Of a stretch of DNA of 64,000 nt, positions 54,520 through 63,796 are shown one piece after another. Position 1 is the stretch's first letter, and every line of letters starts with the position of its first letter. The DNA is from Lutibacter sp. A80. Lineage in GTDB: Bacteria > Bacteroidota > Bacteroidia > Flavobacteriales > Flavobacteriaceae. The stretch spans positions 3,268,501 through 3,332,500 of the forward strand of contig NZ_CP092480.1 of the NCBI RefSeq assembly GCF_022429645.1, in the 5' to 3' direction. The translations under genes were made by a program, and so were the position numbers. The notes beneath the pieces are model-generated. The model was not told the DNA's origin, ran no database searches, and saw nothing but the letters and a program-made list of their open reading frames with translations.

Positions 54520-55416
54520 ATGTCTATAGAAGTTAAAAATATAACCAAGTTTTATAAAGATCAAAAAGCATTAAATAATGTTAGTTTTTCTATAAAAAAA
54601 GGAGAAATAGTTGGATTTTTAGGTCCAAATGGTGCTGGAAAATCTACTATGATGAAAATTATTACAGGATTTATAACTGCATCAGAAGGAGAGGTTTTGG
54701 TAAGTAATTATAATGTTAAAACAGATAAACTGGCTGCTCAAAAACATATTGGCTATTTACCAGAGCACAATCCACTTTATTTAGAAATGTATGTTAAAGA
54801 GTATTTACTGTTTAATGCATCAATATATAAAATACCTAAAGTTGAAGTAGAAAAAATAATAAAAAAAGTAGGCTTAACGCCTGAAGCTCACAAAAAAATA
54901 AAACAACTCTCTAAAGGTTATCGTCAGCGAGTTGGTTTAGCAGCAGCGTTATTACACAACCCAAATGTGTTAATTTTAGATGAACCAACAACAGGTTTAG
55001 ATCCAAACCAGTTGATAGATATTAGAGCTTTAATTAAAGAAATTGGTAAAAATAAAACAGTCCTTTTTTCAACGCATATAATGCAAGAGGTAGATGCAAT
55101 TTGTGATCGTGTAATTTTAATAAATAAAGGAGAAATTGTAGCTGATGAAAATTTAATTGAACTCAAAAAAAATCAAGCGCAAGTAATAGAAGTTGAATTT
55201 GATTATAAAATTGAAAAACAATTTATTGAAACTATTCCTCATTTAAAATGTGCAGAGAATATTTATGATACTAGTTGGTTGTTAACTTTTAATACTTCAA
55301 AAGATATGCGCCCTGCTGTTTTTGATTTTGCACACGATAATGGTTTAAAAACACTTCAATTAAATACAAAAAATAAAAATTTAGAGAGTTTATTTCAAGA
55401 GTTAATACCAAATTAA
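54520..55416 (+). CDS. gldA: Gliding motility ABC transporter ATPase GldA
   Basis: 298 residues. ABC ATPase: Walker A GPNGAGKST near 35, signature LSKGYRQRVG near 129, Walker B VLILDEPTTGLDP near 151, H-loop STHIMQEV near 184. In F. johnsoniae GldA works with GldF and GldG as a transporter needed for gliding; gldF/gldG are not adjacent here, as is common. The C-terminal ~80 residues match GldA better than general ABC ATPases, but a different ABC exporter cannot be excluded. It diverges from the Pmp3-type gene. Confidence 0.88.
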   Translation: MSIEVKNITKFYKDQKALNNVSFSIKKGEIVGFLGPNGAGKSTMMKIITGFITASEGEVLVSNYNVKTDKLAAQKHIGYLPEHNPLYLEMYVKEYLLFNASIYKIPKVEVEKIIKKVGLTPEAHKKIKQLSKGYRQRVGLAAALLHNPNVLILDEPTTGLDPNQLIDIRALIKEIGKNKTVLFSTHIMQEVDAICDRVILINKGEIVADENLIELKKNQAQVIEVEFDYKIEKQFIETIPHLKCAENIYDTSWLLTFNTSKDMRPAVFDFAHDNGLKTLQLNTKNKNLESLFQELIPN

Positions 55417-55435
55417 CATGTTGTTGCTTATAACA

Positions 55436-56179
55436 TTAATTAAAAGTTAATTTACCTTCGCTTAAAACTTCAACTTCTACAATTGGCGGTTTGTTGTATG
55501 CTGTAACATTTCCAACAGAATGTATTGTTCCTTTTAAGCTTTCGATAGGATACACTAATATGTCATTAGAACTTACATGTGAAAAGTTTATGTTTTGAAC
55601 TTTAAAATTCTGACCTTCAAATCTTGAATCACCATCAGAAAAATAGAGTGTTAAATTATTACTTGTTCCATTTATATAAAAATTAGGAATTCCATTAGAT
55701 AAAATGGTTAAGGATTCATTATCAATATTTAAATACCAATCTCCAATCGATAAAAATTCATTTTTTACGCCGGTAGATTCTAAATATAATTTAGGGTATG
55801 TTAGTACTCCATCGGAAGTAACATTAAGTTCTGAGGCATTTCTTATTTCTGAAATATCTGGAGAAGTAATATATACTTTGGTAATACCATAATCTCTAAA
55901 AAAATTACAAGTATTATGGTTTGTTAAAAATATTTTGCCGTCAATAACCTCCACTTCAATATCGGGCATTAAATTTTTACCGGTTTCTACAATTACTTTT
56001 TGCGTTGGACCTTCTTTAATTATTAATTCAATTTTTTTATTGATATGAATTTTAGTAAACGTAGCTACTTCATATTCTTTTTGTATAATTTCGCCTGCAG
56101 TTTGTATACAATCTCCAGCGTCTTCACTGTTACAGCCCAAAAACGTAATTAAACAAAATATGTATAGTATTTTTTTCAT
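55436..56179 (-). CDS. Head GIN domain (DUF2807) lipoprotein
   Basis: 247 residues. Lipoprotein signal peptide with Cys16 (FLGCNSED). The rest is the GIN/DUF2807 beta-helix-like domain with repeated short strands (FTKIHINKKIELIIKEG near 41, VETGKNLMPDIEVEVIDGKI near 64, ITSPDISEIRNASELNVTSD near 105). Such proteins are common, surface or periplasmic, and of unknown function. It is last in the leftward run that starts with dnaE and continues with the acyloxyacyl-hydrolase-like genes; the ATG is 11 bp after the previous stop. Confidence 0.85.
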   Translation of the reverse strand: MKKILYIFCLITFLGCNSEDAGDCIQTAGEIIQKEYEVATFTKIHINKKIELIIKEGPTQKVIVETGKNLMPDIEVEVIDGKIFLTNHNTCNFFRDYGITKVYITSPDISEIRNASELNVTSDGVLTYPKLYLESTGVKNEFLSIGDWYLNIDNESLTILSNGIPNFYINGTSNNLTLYFSDGDSRFEGQNFKVQNINFSHVSSNDILVYPIESLKGTIHSVGNVTAYNKPPIVEVEVLSEGKLTFN

Positions 56180-56190
56180 TAAATTATTTT

Positions 56191-57291
56191 TTAAAATTTA
56201 TAGCCTAAACCTACTTCTAATGCTTCTGCTCTAAATAAATTTATTTTCATTGAAACTTCAGAAAATAAATGTTTTCCTAACTTGTATTTTAAGCCAAAAC
56301 GCTCGTAAACCCTACTAACGTATGGAAAAGGATAATAAATTGTATATCCAATTTGAGAAATAAACGAAAAGTTATTCTGAATTAATTCGTGACCCACAAA
56401 AAGTCCAACTCTGGTATAATCATTTTCATTATAATTTTTACCTTCTTCTATATTTTTAATTTTAATGTGGTTTTTTAAGAATTCAGACTTAAAATAATCT
56501 GTTCCAAATGTAATGCTAGAAAAGTTATTAATGGTTTTACTAGCGTAAAAAGTTACAGCATAAAAAGGAAATAATCCGCTATCAATTTCTAAAGACTCGT
56601 TATATCCACCGCGTAAAATTAAATTGAAATACAATTTTTTGTCAAGAGAAATTTCCGTGTGTTTTTCTTTTATTATTGTTGATTTTGAAGTCTCTAATAA
56701 GTAATTTATGCCTAAATGAAGGTTTATGGTATTGATTCCTAAATTAGGGTTTTTAAATGCAATATTAGAAAAATGGATTAAACTAAGACCCGTATTTAAG
56801 CTTAAGCGTTCCTTATTTAACAATTTAAAAAATTGTAATTTTAAATATGCTGAAGCTAATAATTTAGATCCAATAGCATGGTTATTTGGGTTGGAAATTG
56901 CATTGTAAGATTTTGTAGCATACCCTAAACCAAAGCCAGTTATAAGTTTAAGGTTAGAGGTAGCAGTGTTTTTTAATTTATAATTAAAGTGTCTATAACC
57001 ACCATAAACTTCACCTAAAACTGTTGAGTTAAAATTTTGATATAGAAAAGAAAAACCTCTTTCTGGATAGTTGTAAAGTTTATTAAATGTGGTGTTTTTT
57101 AAACTGTTATTGTTAAAGCTTAGCAATATTCCGTACGAATTACCTTCAATTGCATTTTTAAGTTTTTTATCGTGTTCAATTGGTCTTCCATAAAAGAAAT
57201 CCATTTGAATATTATTGTATTTTGTAGCATTAGTTTGTGAACTAGCCAATATAGTAAACAACAAAAAAAACGTTAAAATTAGATTTTTCAT
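56191..57291 (-). CDS. Acyloxyacyl hydrolase (PagL-like) paralogue A
   Basis: 366 residues from the ATG at 57291, preferred over one two codons upstream because it gives a normal signal peptide (hydrophobic residues 3-18). The mature part is an outer-membrane beta barrel ending in VGLGYKF. The His-Ser of the lipid-A 3-O-deacylase family is seen as LIHFSNIAFKNPNLGIN near 178. Family members remove an acyl chain from lipid A; activity here is likely but unproven. A paralogue (57300-58397) lies 8 bp upstream, so the two are probably cotranscribed. Confidence 0.78.
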   Translation of the reverse strand: MKNLILTFFLLFTILASSQTNATKYNNIQMDFFYGRPIEHDKKLKNAIEGNSYGILLSFNNNSLKNTTFNKLYNYPERGFSFLYQNFNSTVLGEVYGGYRHFNYKLKNTATSNLKLITGFGLGYATKSYNAISNPNNHAIGSKLLASAYLKLQFFKLLNKERLSLNTGLSLIHFSNIAFKNPNLGINTINLHLGINYLLETSKSTIIKEKHTEISLDKKLYFNLILRGGYNESLEIDSGLFPFYAVTFYASKTINNFSSITFGTDYFKSEFLKNHIKIKNIEEGKNYNENDYTRVGLFVGHELIQNNFSFISQIGYTIYYPFPYVSRVYERFGLKYKLGKHLFSEVSMKINLFRAEALEVGLGYKF

Positions 57292-57299
57292 AAACATTT

Positions 57300-58397
57300 T
57301 TAAAGTCTTATTCCTACTCCAAATTCTACAGTTTCGGCATCAGCAGCGTGTGCTTTTAAGCGTATAGAAGCAAACCATTTTTCATTTAAATATCTTTTTA
57401 GCCCAAGAGTTTCATATACTCTTCCACTGTATTCGAAAGGATATTTGACATAATAACCAATTTGAGTTTCAATAGATAATTTATTTATAAATAATTCGTG
57501 TCCAATAAAAACTCCAATTCTAGAAAAATCGGAAGTTTCTTTTAAGTTAGTGTGTGGTATGGTTAAATTTAGTTCGTAATATTCTTTTAAAATAGGTGAA
57601 ATAAACAGTTCAGTTCCAAGTTGAAGTGCCGATTTTCTATTTAAACGTTTATCGGCATATGCAGATACTACAAAAAATGGTTTCATTCCACTACCAATTA
57701 TTTCAGATTCATTTACACCACCTCTAATAGCAATATTGTACTTAATTGGCTCTTTAAATTTTTCGCTTTCTGAAGATGAAATATAATGTGTTGTTTGTTG
57801 TGTGGTTAAATTATAATTTAATCCTAATGTGGCAGCCCAAACATTCATACCAGAATTAGGAGACTTAACATTAGAATTTGATGCGTGTATAAATGTTAAA
57901 CCAGCATTTACACCTAAATTGTTAAGTATATTTTCTCTTTGAAAATACAATTTAAAATATGTACTTGAATTTAAATGAGATCCGAAAGCAGTATTTTTAT
58001 TGTTTGTCTCTTTATCATAAGGATTTGTGTTATAGGCTAGACCAATTCCAGCTCTTAAAATTAATTGATTGGGAGAAGTTCTATTGGTAAAGTAGAAATT
58101 GTAATGTCCATAAACAGAATATAATTCTCCAACTATGTCAGATTTATAATCTTGATATCCAATTGAGTATCCGAAGTCGGGATAGTTAAAGCGTTCGTGC
58201 CAATTTTCTTCTCCAGATGTTCTTTTGTTATAACTTATAAAAAAACCAGTTGGATGCCCTTGTATTAAAACTGTGGCATCAGGGTTTTGGCGTAAAATAT
58301 TTCCATAAAAATAATCTGCTTGAAAGTAAGATGAATTTGATTGACTAAAACTAGCTGTAAAGCTGAAAATTAAGAGGATAAAAATGATTTTTTTCAT
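57300..58397 (-). CDS. Acyloxyacyl hydrolase (PagL-like) paralogue B, intact
   Basis: 365 residues. Signal peptide (residues 1-~18, FSFTASFSQ) and a barrel ending in VEFGVGIRL. The putative His-Ser motif reads TFIHASNSNVKSPNSGMN near 170. The first ~182 codons and upstream 3' piece of dnaE are exactly repeated at 58605-59358. It follows the duplicated dnaE 3' fragment by 3 bp, mimicking the original dnaE-hydrolase junction. It is distantly similar to paralogue A in length and motif. Role in lipid A modification is an inference. Confidence 0.8.
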   Translation of the reverse strand: MKKIIFILLIFSFTASFSQSNSSYFQADYFYGNILRQNPDATVLIQGHPTGFFISYNKRTSGEENWHERFNYPDFGYSIGYQDYKSDIVGELYSVYGHYNFYFTNRTSPNQLILRAGIGLAYNTNPYDKETNNKNTAFGSHLNSSTYFKLYFQRENILNNLGVNAGLTFIHASNSNVKSPNSGMNVWAATLGLNYNLTTQQTTHYISSSESEKFKEPIKYNIAIRGGVNESEIIGSGMKPFFVVSAYADKRLNRKSALQLGTELFISPILKEYYELNLTIPHTNLKETSDFSRIGVFIGHELFINKLSIETQIGYYVKYPFEYSGRVYETLGLKRYLNEKWFASIRLKAHAADAETVEFGVGIRL

Positions 58398-58604
58398 AAA
58401 CTAGTTTAATTTAAATCTTAGTTTTTTCTCCTCTAAGATTTTTAAAAATTCGTTGGTAACTTTTACTTTTACCGATCTACTGTGCAAATTTAGTTTTATT
58501 TTATCTTTCATATCAAAAACAATAAAATCAACTGGAACACTTCCTCCATGTTGTTTAAACATTTTATAGAGTTCAGCTATTTTAGCATCGTTAATTTGGG
58601 TAAT
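57851..58604 (-). repeat. 754-bp exact tandem duplication, copy 1
   Basis: Contains the 5' half of the intact hydrolase gene and the last ~200 bp of dnaE. The unit continues head-to-tail into 58605-59358. I saw no mismatch in any stretch compared, and the encoded protein segments are identical. No microhomology is visible at the junction (58604/58605). Confidence 0.93.
58401..58604 (-). pseudogene. Duplicated 3' fragment of dnaE
   Basis: Encodes the last ~66 residues of DnaE (from ITQINDAKIAELYKM to KLRFKLN) identical to the intact gene's end. It has no start of its own apart from a junction-created ATG a few codons upstream (58625). It is a by-product of the duplication and is not expected to be functional. 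Confidence 0.88.
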
Positions 58605-59151
58605 CAGAATTAGGAGACTTAACATTAGAATTTGATGCGTGTATAAATGTTAAACCAGCATTTACACCTAAATTGTTAAGTATATTTTCTCTTTGAAAAT
58701 ACAATTTAAAATATGTACTTGAATTTAAATGAGATCCGAAAGCAGTATTTTTATTGTTTGTCTCTTTATCATAAGGATTTGTGTTATAGGCTAGACCAAT
58801 TCCAGCTCTTAAAATTAATTGATTGGGAGAAGTTCTATTGGTAAAGTAGAAATTGTAATGTCCATAAACAGAATATAATTCTCCAACTATGTCAGATTTA
58901 TAATCTTGATATCCAATTGAGTATCCGAAGTCGGGATAGTTAAAGCGTTCGTGCCAATTTTCTTCTCCAGATGTTCTTTTGTTATAACTTATAAAAAAAC
59001 CAGTTGGATGCCCTTGTATTAAAACTGTGGCATCAGGGTTTTGGCGTAAAATATTTCCATAAAAATAATCTGCTTGAAAGTAAGATGAATTTGATTGACT
59101 AAAACTAGCTGTAAAGCTGAAAATTAAGAGGATAAAAATGATTTTTTTCAT
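58591..59151 (-). pseudogene. Truncated 5' copy of hydrolase paralogue B
   Basis: 186 codons: the first ~182 residues are identical to the intact paralogue including the signal peptide, then the frame crosses the junction and ends after DYPN. It keeps the start context 3 bp after the dnaE stop, so it is probably still translated as a secreted half barrel, but it lacks half the strands and is unlikely to fold into the membrane. Confidence 0.88.
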
Positions 59152-59358
59152 AAACTAGTTTAATTTAAATCTTAGTTTTTTCTCCTCTAAGATTTTTAAA
59201 AATTCGTTGGTAACTTTTACTTTTACCGATCTACTGTGCAAATTTAGTTTTATTTTATCTTTCATATCAAAAACAATAAAATCAACTGGAACACTTCCTC
59301 CATGTTGTTTAAACATTTTATAGAGTTCAGCTATTTTAGCATCGTTAATTTGGGTAAT
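58605..59358 (-). repeat. 754-bp exact tandem duplication, copy 2
   Basis: Second unit: the truncated hydrolase and the true 3' end of dnaE. Both ancestral genes remain complete once, so the duplication is functionally tolerated. Confidence 0.93.
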
Positions 59359-62300
59359 GTCTAAAAGCAGAGTTAATTTTTTAGACTGTTTTTCTAAAAC
59401 ATCTTGTAAAATTTGAATGCCAGTAAAATTAATTCTTGGTTCACCTACAACACCGTCTTTATTTCTCCATCCGGCTGCTATATTTACTTTAATTTGTCTA
59501 AAAGCATTTTCGTACAAGTAAGGTTTAAAATTTAAATATGCATCTTTAAAAATTCTAAATTCGTGACTGTCATTAAAATCTTGAACCACAAAAGAAGCCC
59601 ATTCGTTTCCATTTTGAGAAACACGATGTTGCACATTTGTTAAAATTCCTGCAAAAGAAAAATTTGAACCCACATATTTGCTTAAATCTTCATTAAAAAT
59701 AGAAACGGGTGTACTACAAAAATATTTTATTTCATTTTTAAAATCATCTAATGGATGACCAGAAATATAGATACCAACCAGTTCTTTTTCTTTAGAGAGT
59801 GCTTCCATCATTCCCCATTTTTCAGCATATGGAATTTCTGGTTCAGGAAATTGAACTTCAGATGCTTCGCCAAATAAAGAAACTTGTGCGGAATTTTTAT
59901 TTTCTTGATATTTATTACCGTATCTAATGGCTCTTTCAATAAAAGTAACACCTTTTTCATCTAATTGATAATATTGAGCACGATGTACATCTTTAAAAGA
60001 ATCTAAACCACCAGCCATTGCTAATCCATCAAATGCTTTTTTATTACAAGCGCGTAAATCTACTCGTTTTGTAATATCAAAAATAGATGTAAATGGTCCA
60101 TTTTTTTTACGCTCTTCAACAATAGCATCAACTGCAGCTGCTCCAACACCTTTTATTGCCCCCATTCCAAATCTAATAGCACCTTCATTATTTACGGCAA
60201 ATTTATAATAAGACTCGTTTACATCTGGACCTAAAACTGCGATTCCTGCACGTTTACATTCTTCCATAAAGAAAGTAACTTGCTTAATGTCGTTCATGTT
60301 ATTAGACAAAACCGAAGCCATATATTCGGCAGGGTAATGTGCTTTTAAATAGGCTGTTTGGTATGCAATATAAGCATAACAGGTAGAGTGAGATTTGTTA
60401 AAAGCATAGGCAGCAAATGCTTCCCAATCTTTCCAAATTTTCTCTAATTTTTTTTCGTCGTGATTTTTAGCTTTTCCACCTTCAATAAATTTAGGTTTCA
60501 ATTTCTCTAGCAAAGCAAATATTTTTTTCCCCATTGCTTTACGTAGCATATCTGCTTCACCTTTTGTAAAGCCAGCTAGTTTTTGAGAAAGTAGCATTAC
60601 CTGCTCTTGATATACTGTAATACCATAAGTTTCCTTAAGGTATTCTTCCATATCATCTAAGTCGTAGGTAATTTCTTCACGCCCATGTTTTCTATCGATA
60701 AAAGAAGGGATATACTCCATTGGACCTGGTCGGTACAACGCATTCATTGCAATTAAATCAGCAAATTCGGTTGGTTGTAGCGATTTCATATGCTTTTGCA
60801 TACCAGGAGATTCATATTGAAAAACACCAATAGTTTCACCTTTTTGAAATAATTCGTATGTTTTAGGATCGTCTAAAGGAAAATCATCTGGATTTAATTC
60901 AATACCATGTTTAGCTTTTATAATTTTGACAGTATCTTTAATTAAAGTTAATGTTTTTAAGCCTAAAAAGTCCATTTTTAATAACCCAGCATTTTCAACA
61001 ACATGGTTGTCGAACTGCGTTACATACATGTCAGAATCTTTGGCAGTAGCAACAGGAATTAAATTGGTAATGTTTTCAGGTGTAATTATAACGCCACAAG
61101 CATGAATTCCTGTGTTTCTTACAGAACCCTCTAATGCGCGTGCTTGATTTATGGTTTGAGCTTCTAAATTTGAACCTTGAGAAAGTCTTTTTAGTTCTTC
61201 TACTTTTTCAAGTTCTTCAGCTCGTAAACCTTTTACTTTTGAAATACTTTTCGGGTCTTCACCAAAAATGTTTTGTAGTTTTAAACCAGGTATTAATTTG
61301 GCAATTCTATCGGCTTCATGCAGTGGTAAATCCAAAGCTCTGGCAGTATCTCTAATAGAAGATTTAGCAGCCATGGTTCCGTAAGTAATAATTTGAGCAA
61401 CCTGACTGGCGCCATATTTTTCAATTACAAATTCAATAACTCTTTGTCTACCTTCATCATCAAAGTCAATATCAATATCGGGTAATGAAACACGATCTGG
61501 ATTTAAGAAACGCTCAAAAAGTAAATCGTATTTAATGGGATCTATATTTGTAATCCATAAACAGTAAGCAACGGCTGAACCAGCAGCCGATCCACGTCCT
61601 GGACCAACTGAAACTCCCATTTTACGAGCTTCATTGATGAAATCCCAAACAATTAAAAAATAACCAGGATATCCTGTTTTTTCAATAATTGATAGCTCAA
61701 AGTTTAAGCGTTCAATTTTATCTTCATCTAACTCATCTCCATATCTTATTTTAGCACCTTCAAAAGTTAAATGTTTTAAATATGCATTTTCACCACGTAC
61801 ACCTCCATCTATTTCATCTTTCGGATCTACAAATTGTTGAGGAATGTCGAATTTTGGAAGTAATACATCTCTTTTTAAAGTAAAAACTTCTATTTGATCT
61901 ACAATTTCTTGTATGTTGGTAATAGCTTCAGGTAAATCTTTGAATAAAGATTTCATTTCATCCTGAGATTTAAAATAATATTGGTTGTTTGGTAAACCAT
62001 ATCTAAAACCTCTTCCTCTACCTTTAGGAGTTGCCATTTTTTCACCATCTTTTACACATAATAAAACATCATGTGCTTCTGCTTCATCTTTGCGAGTATA
62101 AAAGGTGTTGTTTGTGGCAATTAATTTTACGTTATGTTTTTTAGAAAACTCAATTAATATGTTATTAACATGATTTTCGTTTTCTTGCTCATGACGCATT
62201 ACTTCTAAATAAAAGTCGTTGCCAAATTGTTCTTTCCACCAAAGAAGCGCTTCTTCGGCTTGTTTTTCACCAACATTTAATATTTTACTGGGTATTTCTC

Positions 62301-63531
62301 CATATAAATTTCCAGAAAGTACAATTAAATCTTCTTTGTATTGTTCAATAATTTTTTTGTCAATTCTAGGTACATAATAAAAACCATCTGTATGCGAAAT
62401 TGAAGACATTTTGGCTAGATTATGATAGCCGTTTTTATTTTTAGCTAGAATAACTATTTGATAACCATTGTCTTTGTGAGATTTATCTAAGTGGTTCTCA
62501 CAAACATAAAATTCACAACCTAAAATAGGTTTAATAGGTAGCTTAGGTTGTTCTCCTTCTTTTAAGTCTTCATTAAATTTTTCAACTTTATTATTGTGCG
62601 CAATGGCATCATTAACAAAGTTATAAGCACCCATCATATTTCCAATGTCTGTAATTGCAACCGCTGGCATTTTATTTTCAATAGCAGTACTTATAAGGTT
62701 GTTTACGCTAGAGGTAGATTGTAATATTGAAAATTGAGAATGGCAATGCAAATGTGCAAAATTTGCAGTTTTAAGATCTTTTATTTCTACATCCGTTGGT
62801 GCTGAAGTATTAATTTCGGATGTTTTTTTCTTTTTTAGGCGTTTACTTTCTTTTTTTAAATTTAAATGCTTTAAACCAATAACTTTAATGGTTTCTGGAT
62901 TTTTAGCATCATATTTTTGAAAATAATCTGAAGGAACATCTAATTCTTCCTTAGTATAAACCCGTCTTCTAATTAATTCTAAAAAGCATCGTGTTGTAGC
63001 TTCAACGTCGGCAGTAGCATTATGAGCTTCCGCAAAAGGAGTTTTAAATAAAAACTGATGTAGTTCTGTTAACGTTGGTAATTTAAATTTTCCACCTCTA
63101 CCTCCAGGAATTTGGCATAGAGTAGCTGTAGTTTCTGTACAGGTGTCTAAAACTGGTAAATCACCTAAAGGCGTGTCTACGTCTTTTCGGTAGTATTCAC
63201 AGCCCATAATATTAAGGTCAAACTTTACATTTTGCCCAACAATAAATTTAGATTTTGATAAAGCTTCATTAAATAAGTATAAAACTTTTTCTAAATCTTC
63301 ACCTTTCTCTTCAGCTAATTTTGTTGATATCCCATGAATTTGTTCAGCATCATACGGAATATTGAAGCCTTCAGGTTTAATTAGGTAGTCTTGTTGTTCT
63401 ATAAGTTCTCCATATTCATTGTGTAATTGCCATGCAATCTGTATGCATCTTGGCCAATTATCGGTGTCAGATATTGGAGCGTTCCATTTTTTTGGTAAAC
63501 CGGTGGTTTCTGTATCAAATATTAAAAACAT
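59155..63531 (-). CDS. dnaE: DNA polymerase III alpha subunit with N-terminal exonuclease domain
   Basis: 1458 residues, longer than E. coli DnaE (1160) because residues ~1-190 are a DnaQ-like 3'-5' exonuclease: FDTETTGLP near 5 (Asp6, Glu8), VGQNVKFDLNIMG near 96 and HNATADVEATT near 172, the DEDDh set. Then a PHP domain (HLHCHSQFSILQ near 260), the polymerase core with PDIDIDFDDEGRQ near 685 (catalytic Asp residues) and YGTMAAKSSIRD near 715, a helix-hairpin-helix region and an OB-fold (SFAGILTNVQHRVSQNGNEW near 1292). This is the replicative polymerase; the fusion is usual in Bacteroidota. It is the first gene of the leftward cluster with the hydrolase genes. Confidence 0.96.
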   Translation of the reverse strand: MFLIFDTETTGLPKKWNAPISDTDNWPRCIQIAWQLHNEYGELIEQQDYLIKPEGFNIPYDAEQIHGISTKLAEEKGEDLEKVLYLFNEALSKSKFIVGQNVKFDLNIMGCEYYRKDVDTPLGDLPVLDTCTETTATLCQIPGGRGGKFKLPTLTELHQFLFKTPFAEAHNATADVEATTRCFLELIRRRVYTKEELDVPSDYFQKYDAKNPETIKVIGLKHLNLKKESKRLKKKKTSEINTSAPTDVEIKDLKTANFAHLHCHSQFSILQSTSSVNNLISTAIENKMPAVAITDIGNMMGAYNFVNDAIAHNNKVEKFNEDLKEGEQPKLPIKPILGCEFYVCENHLDKSHKDNGYQIVILAKNKNGYHNLAKMSSISHTDGFYYVPRIDKKIIEQYKEDLIVLSGNLYGEIPSKILNVGEKQAEEALLWWKEQFGNDFYLEVMRHEQENENHVNNILIEFSKKHNVKLIATNNTFYTRKDEAEAHDVLLCVKDGEKMATPKGRGRGFRYGLPNNQYYFKSQDEMKSLFKDLPEAITNIQEIVDQIEVFTLKRDVLLPKFDIPQQFVDPKDEIDGGVRGENAYLKHLTFEGAKIRYGDELDEDKIERLNFELSIIEKTGYPGYFLIVWDFINEARKMGVSVGPGRGSAAGSAVAYCLWITNIDPIKYDLLFERFLNPDRVSLPDIDIDFDDEGRQRVIEFVIEKYGASQVAQIITYGTMAAKSSIRDTARALDLPLHEADRIAKLIPGLKLQNIFGEDPKSISKVKGLRAEELEKVEELKRLSQGSNLEAQTINQARALEGSVRNTGIHACGVIITPENITNLIPVATAKDSDMYVTQFDNHVVENAGLLKMDFLGLKTLTLIKDTVKIIKAKHGIELNPDDFPLDDPKTYELFQKGETIGVFQYESPGMQKHMKSLQPTEFADLIAMNALYRPGPMEYIPSFIDRKHGREEITYDLDDMEEYLKETYGITVYQEQVMLLSQKLAGFTKGEADMLRKAMGKKIFALLEKLKPKFIEGGKAKNHDEKKLEKIWKDWEAFAAYAFNKSHSTCYAYIAYQTAYLKAHYPAEYMASVLSNNMNDIKQVTFFMEECKRAGIAVLGPDVNESYYKFAVNNEGAIRFGMGAIKGVGAAAVDAIVEERKKNGPFTSIFDITKRVDLRACNKKAFDGLAMAGGLDSFKDVHRAQYYQLDEKGVTFIERAIRYGNKYQENKNSAQVSLFGEASEVQFPEPEIPYAEKWGMMEALSKEKELVGIYISGHPLDDFKNEIKYFCSTPVSIFNEDLSKYVGSNFSFAGILTNVQHRVSQNGNEWASFVVQDFNDSHEFRIFKDAYLNFKPYLYENAFRQIKVNIAAGWRNKDGVVGEPRINFTGIQILQDVLEKQSKKLTLLLDITQINDAKIAELYKMFKQHGGSVPVDFIVFDMKDKIKLNLHSRSVKVKVTNEFLKILEEKKLRFKLN

Positions 63532-63796
63532 GTGCTAGACTAAATTGCTTGGAAAAATGAATTTTTAAAAGTATGCATTTTAATATTTTTAGAAATCTAT
63601 TAAATAGATTTTTTATTAACAATTAATATATCTTAATACCTATTAGGTGGTTAACCAATTGAAAAATTTATATAAAAATACCGTTATGTTAAATTATGTT
63701 ATAAAAACTATTTTCATTTAAAGGCTAACATTAGTCATATTTTAAACAATTTTTTAACTGTAATTTTACTTACTCAAAGAAATGAAGAAGTAGATT

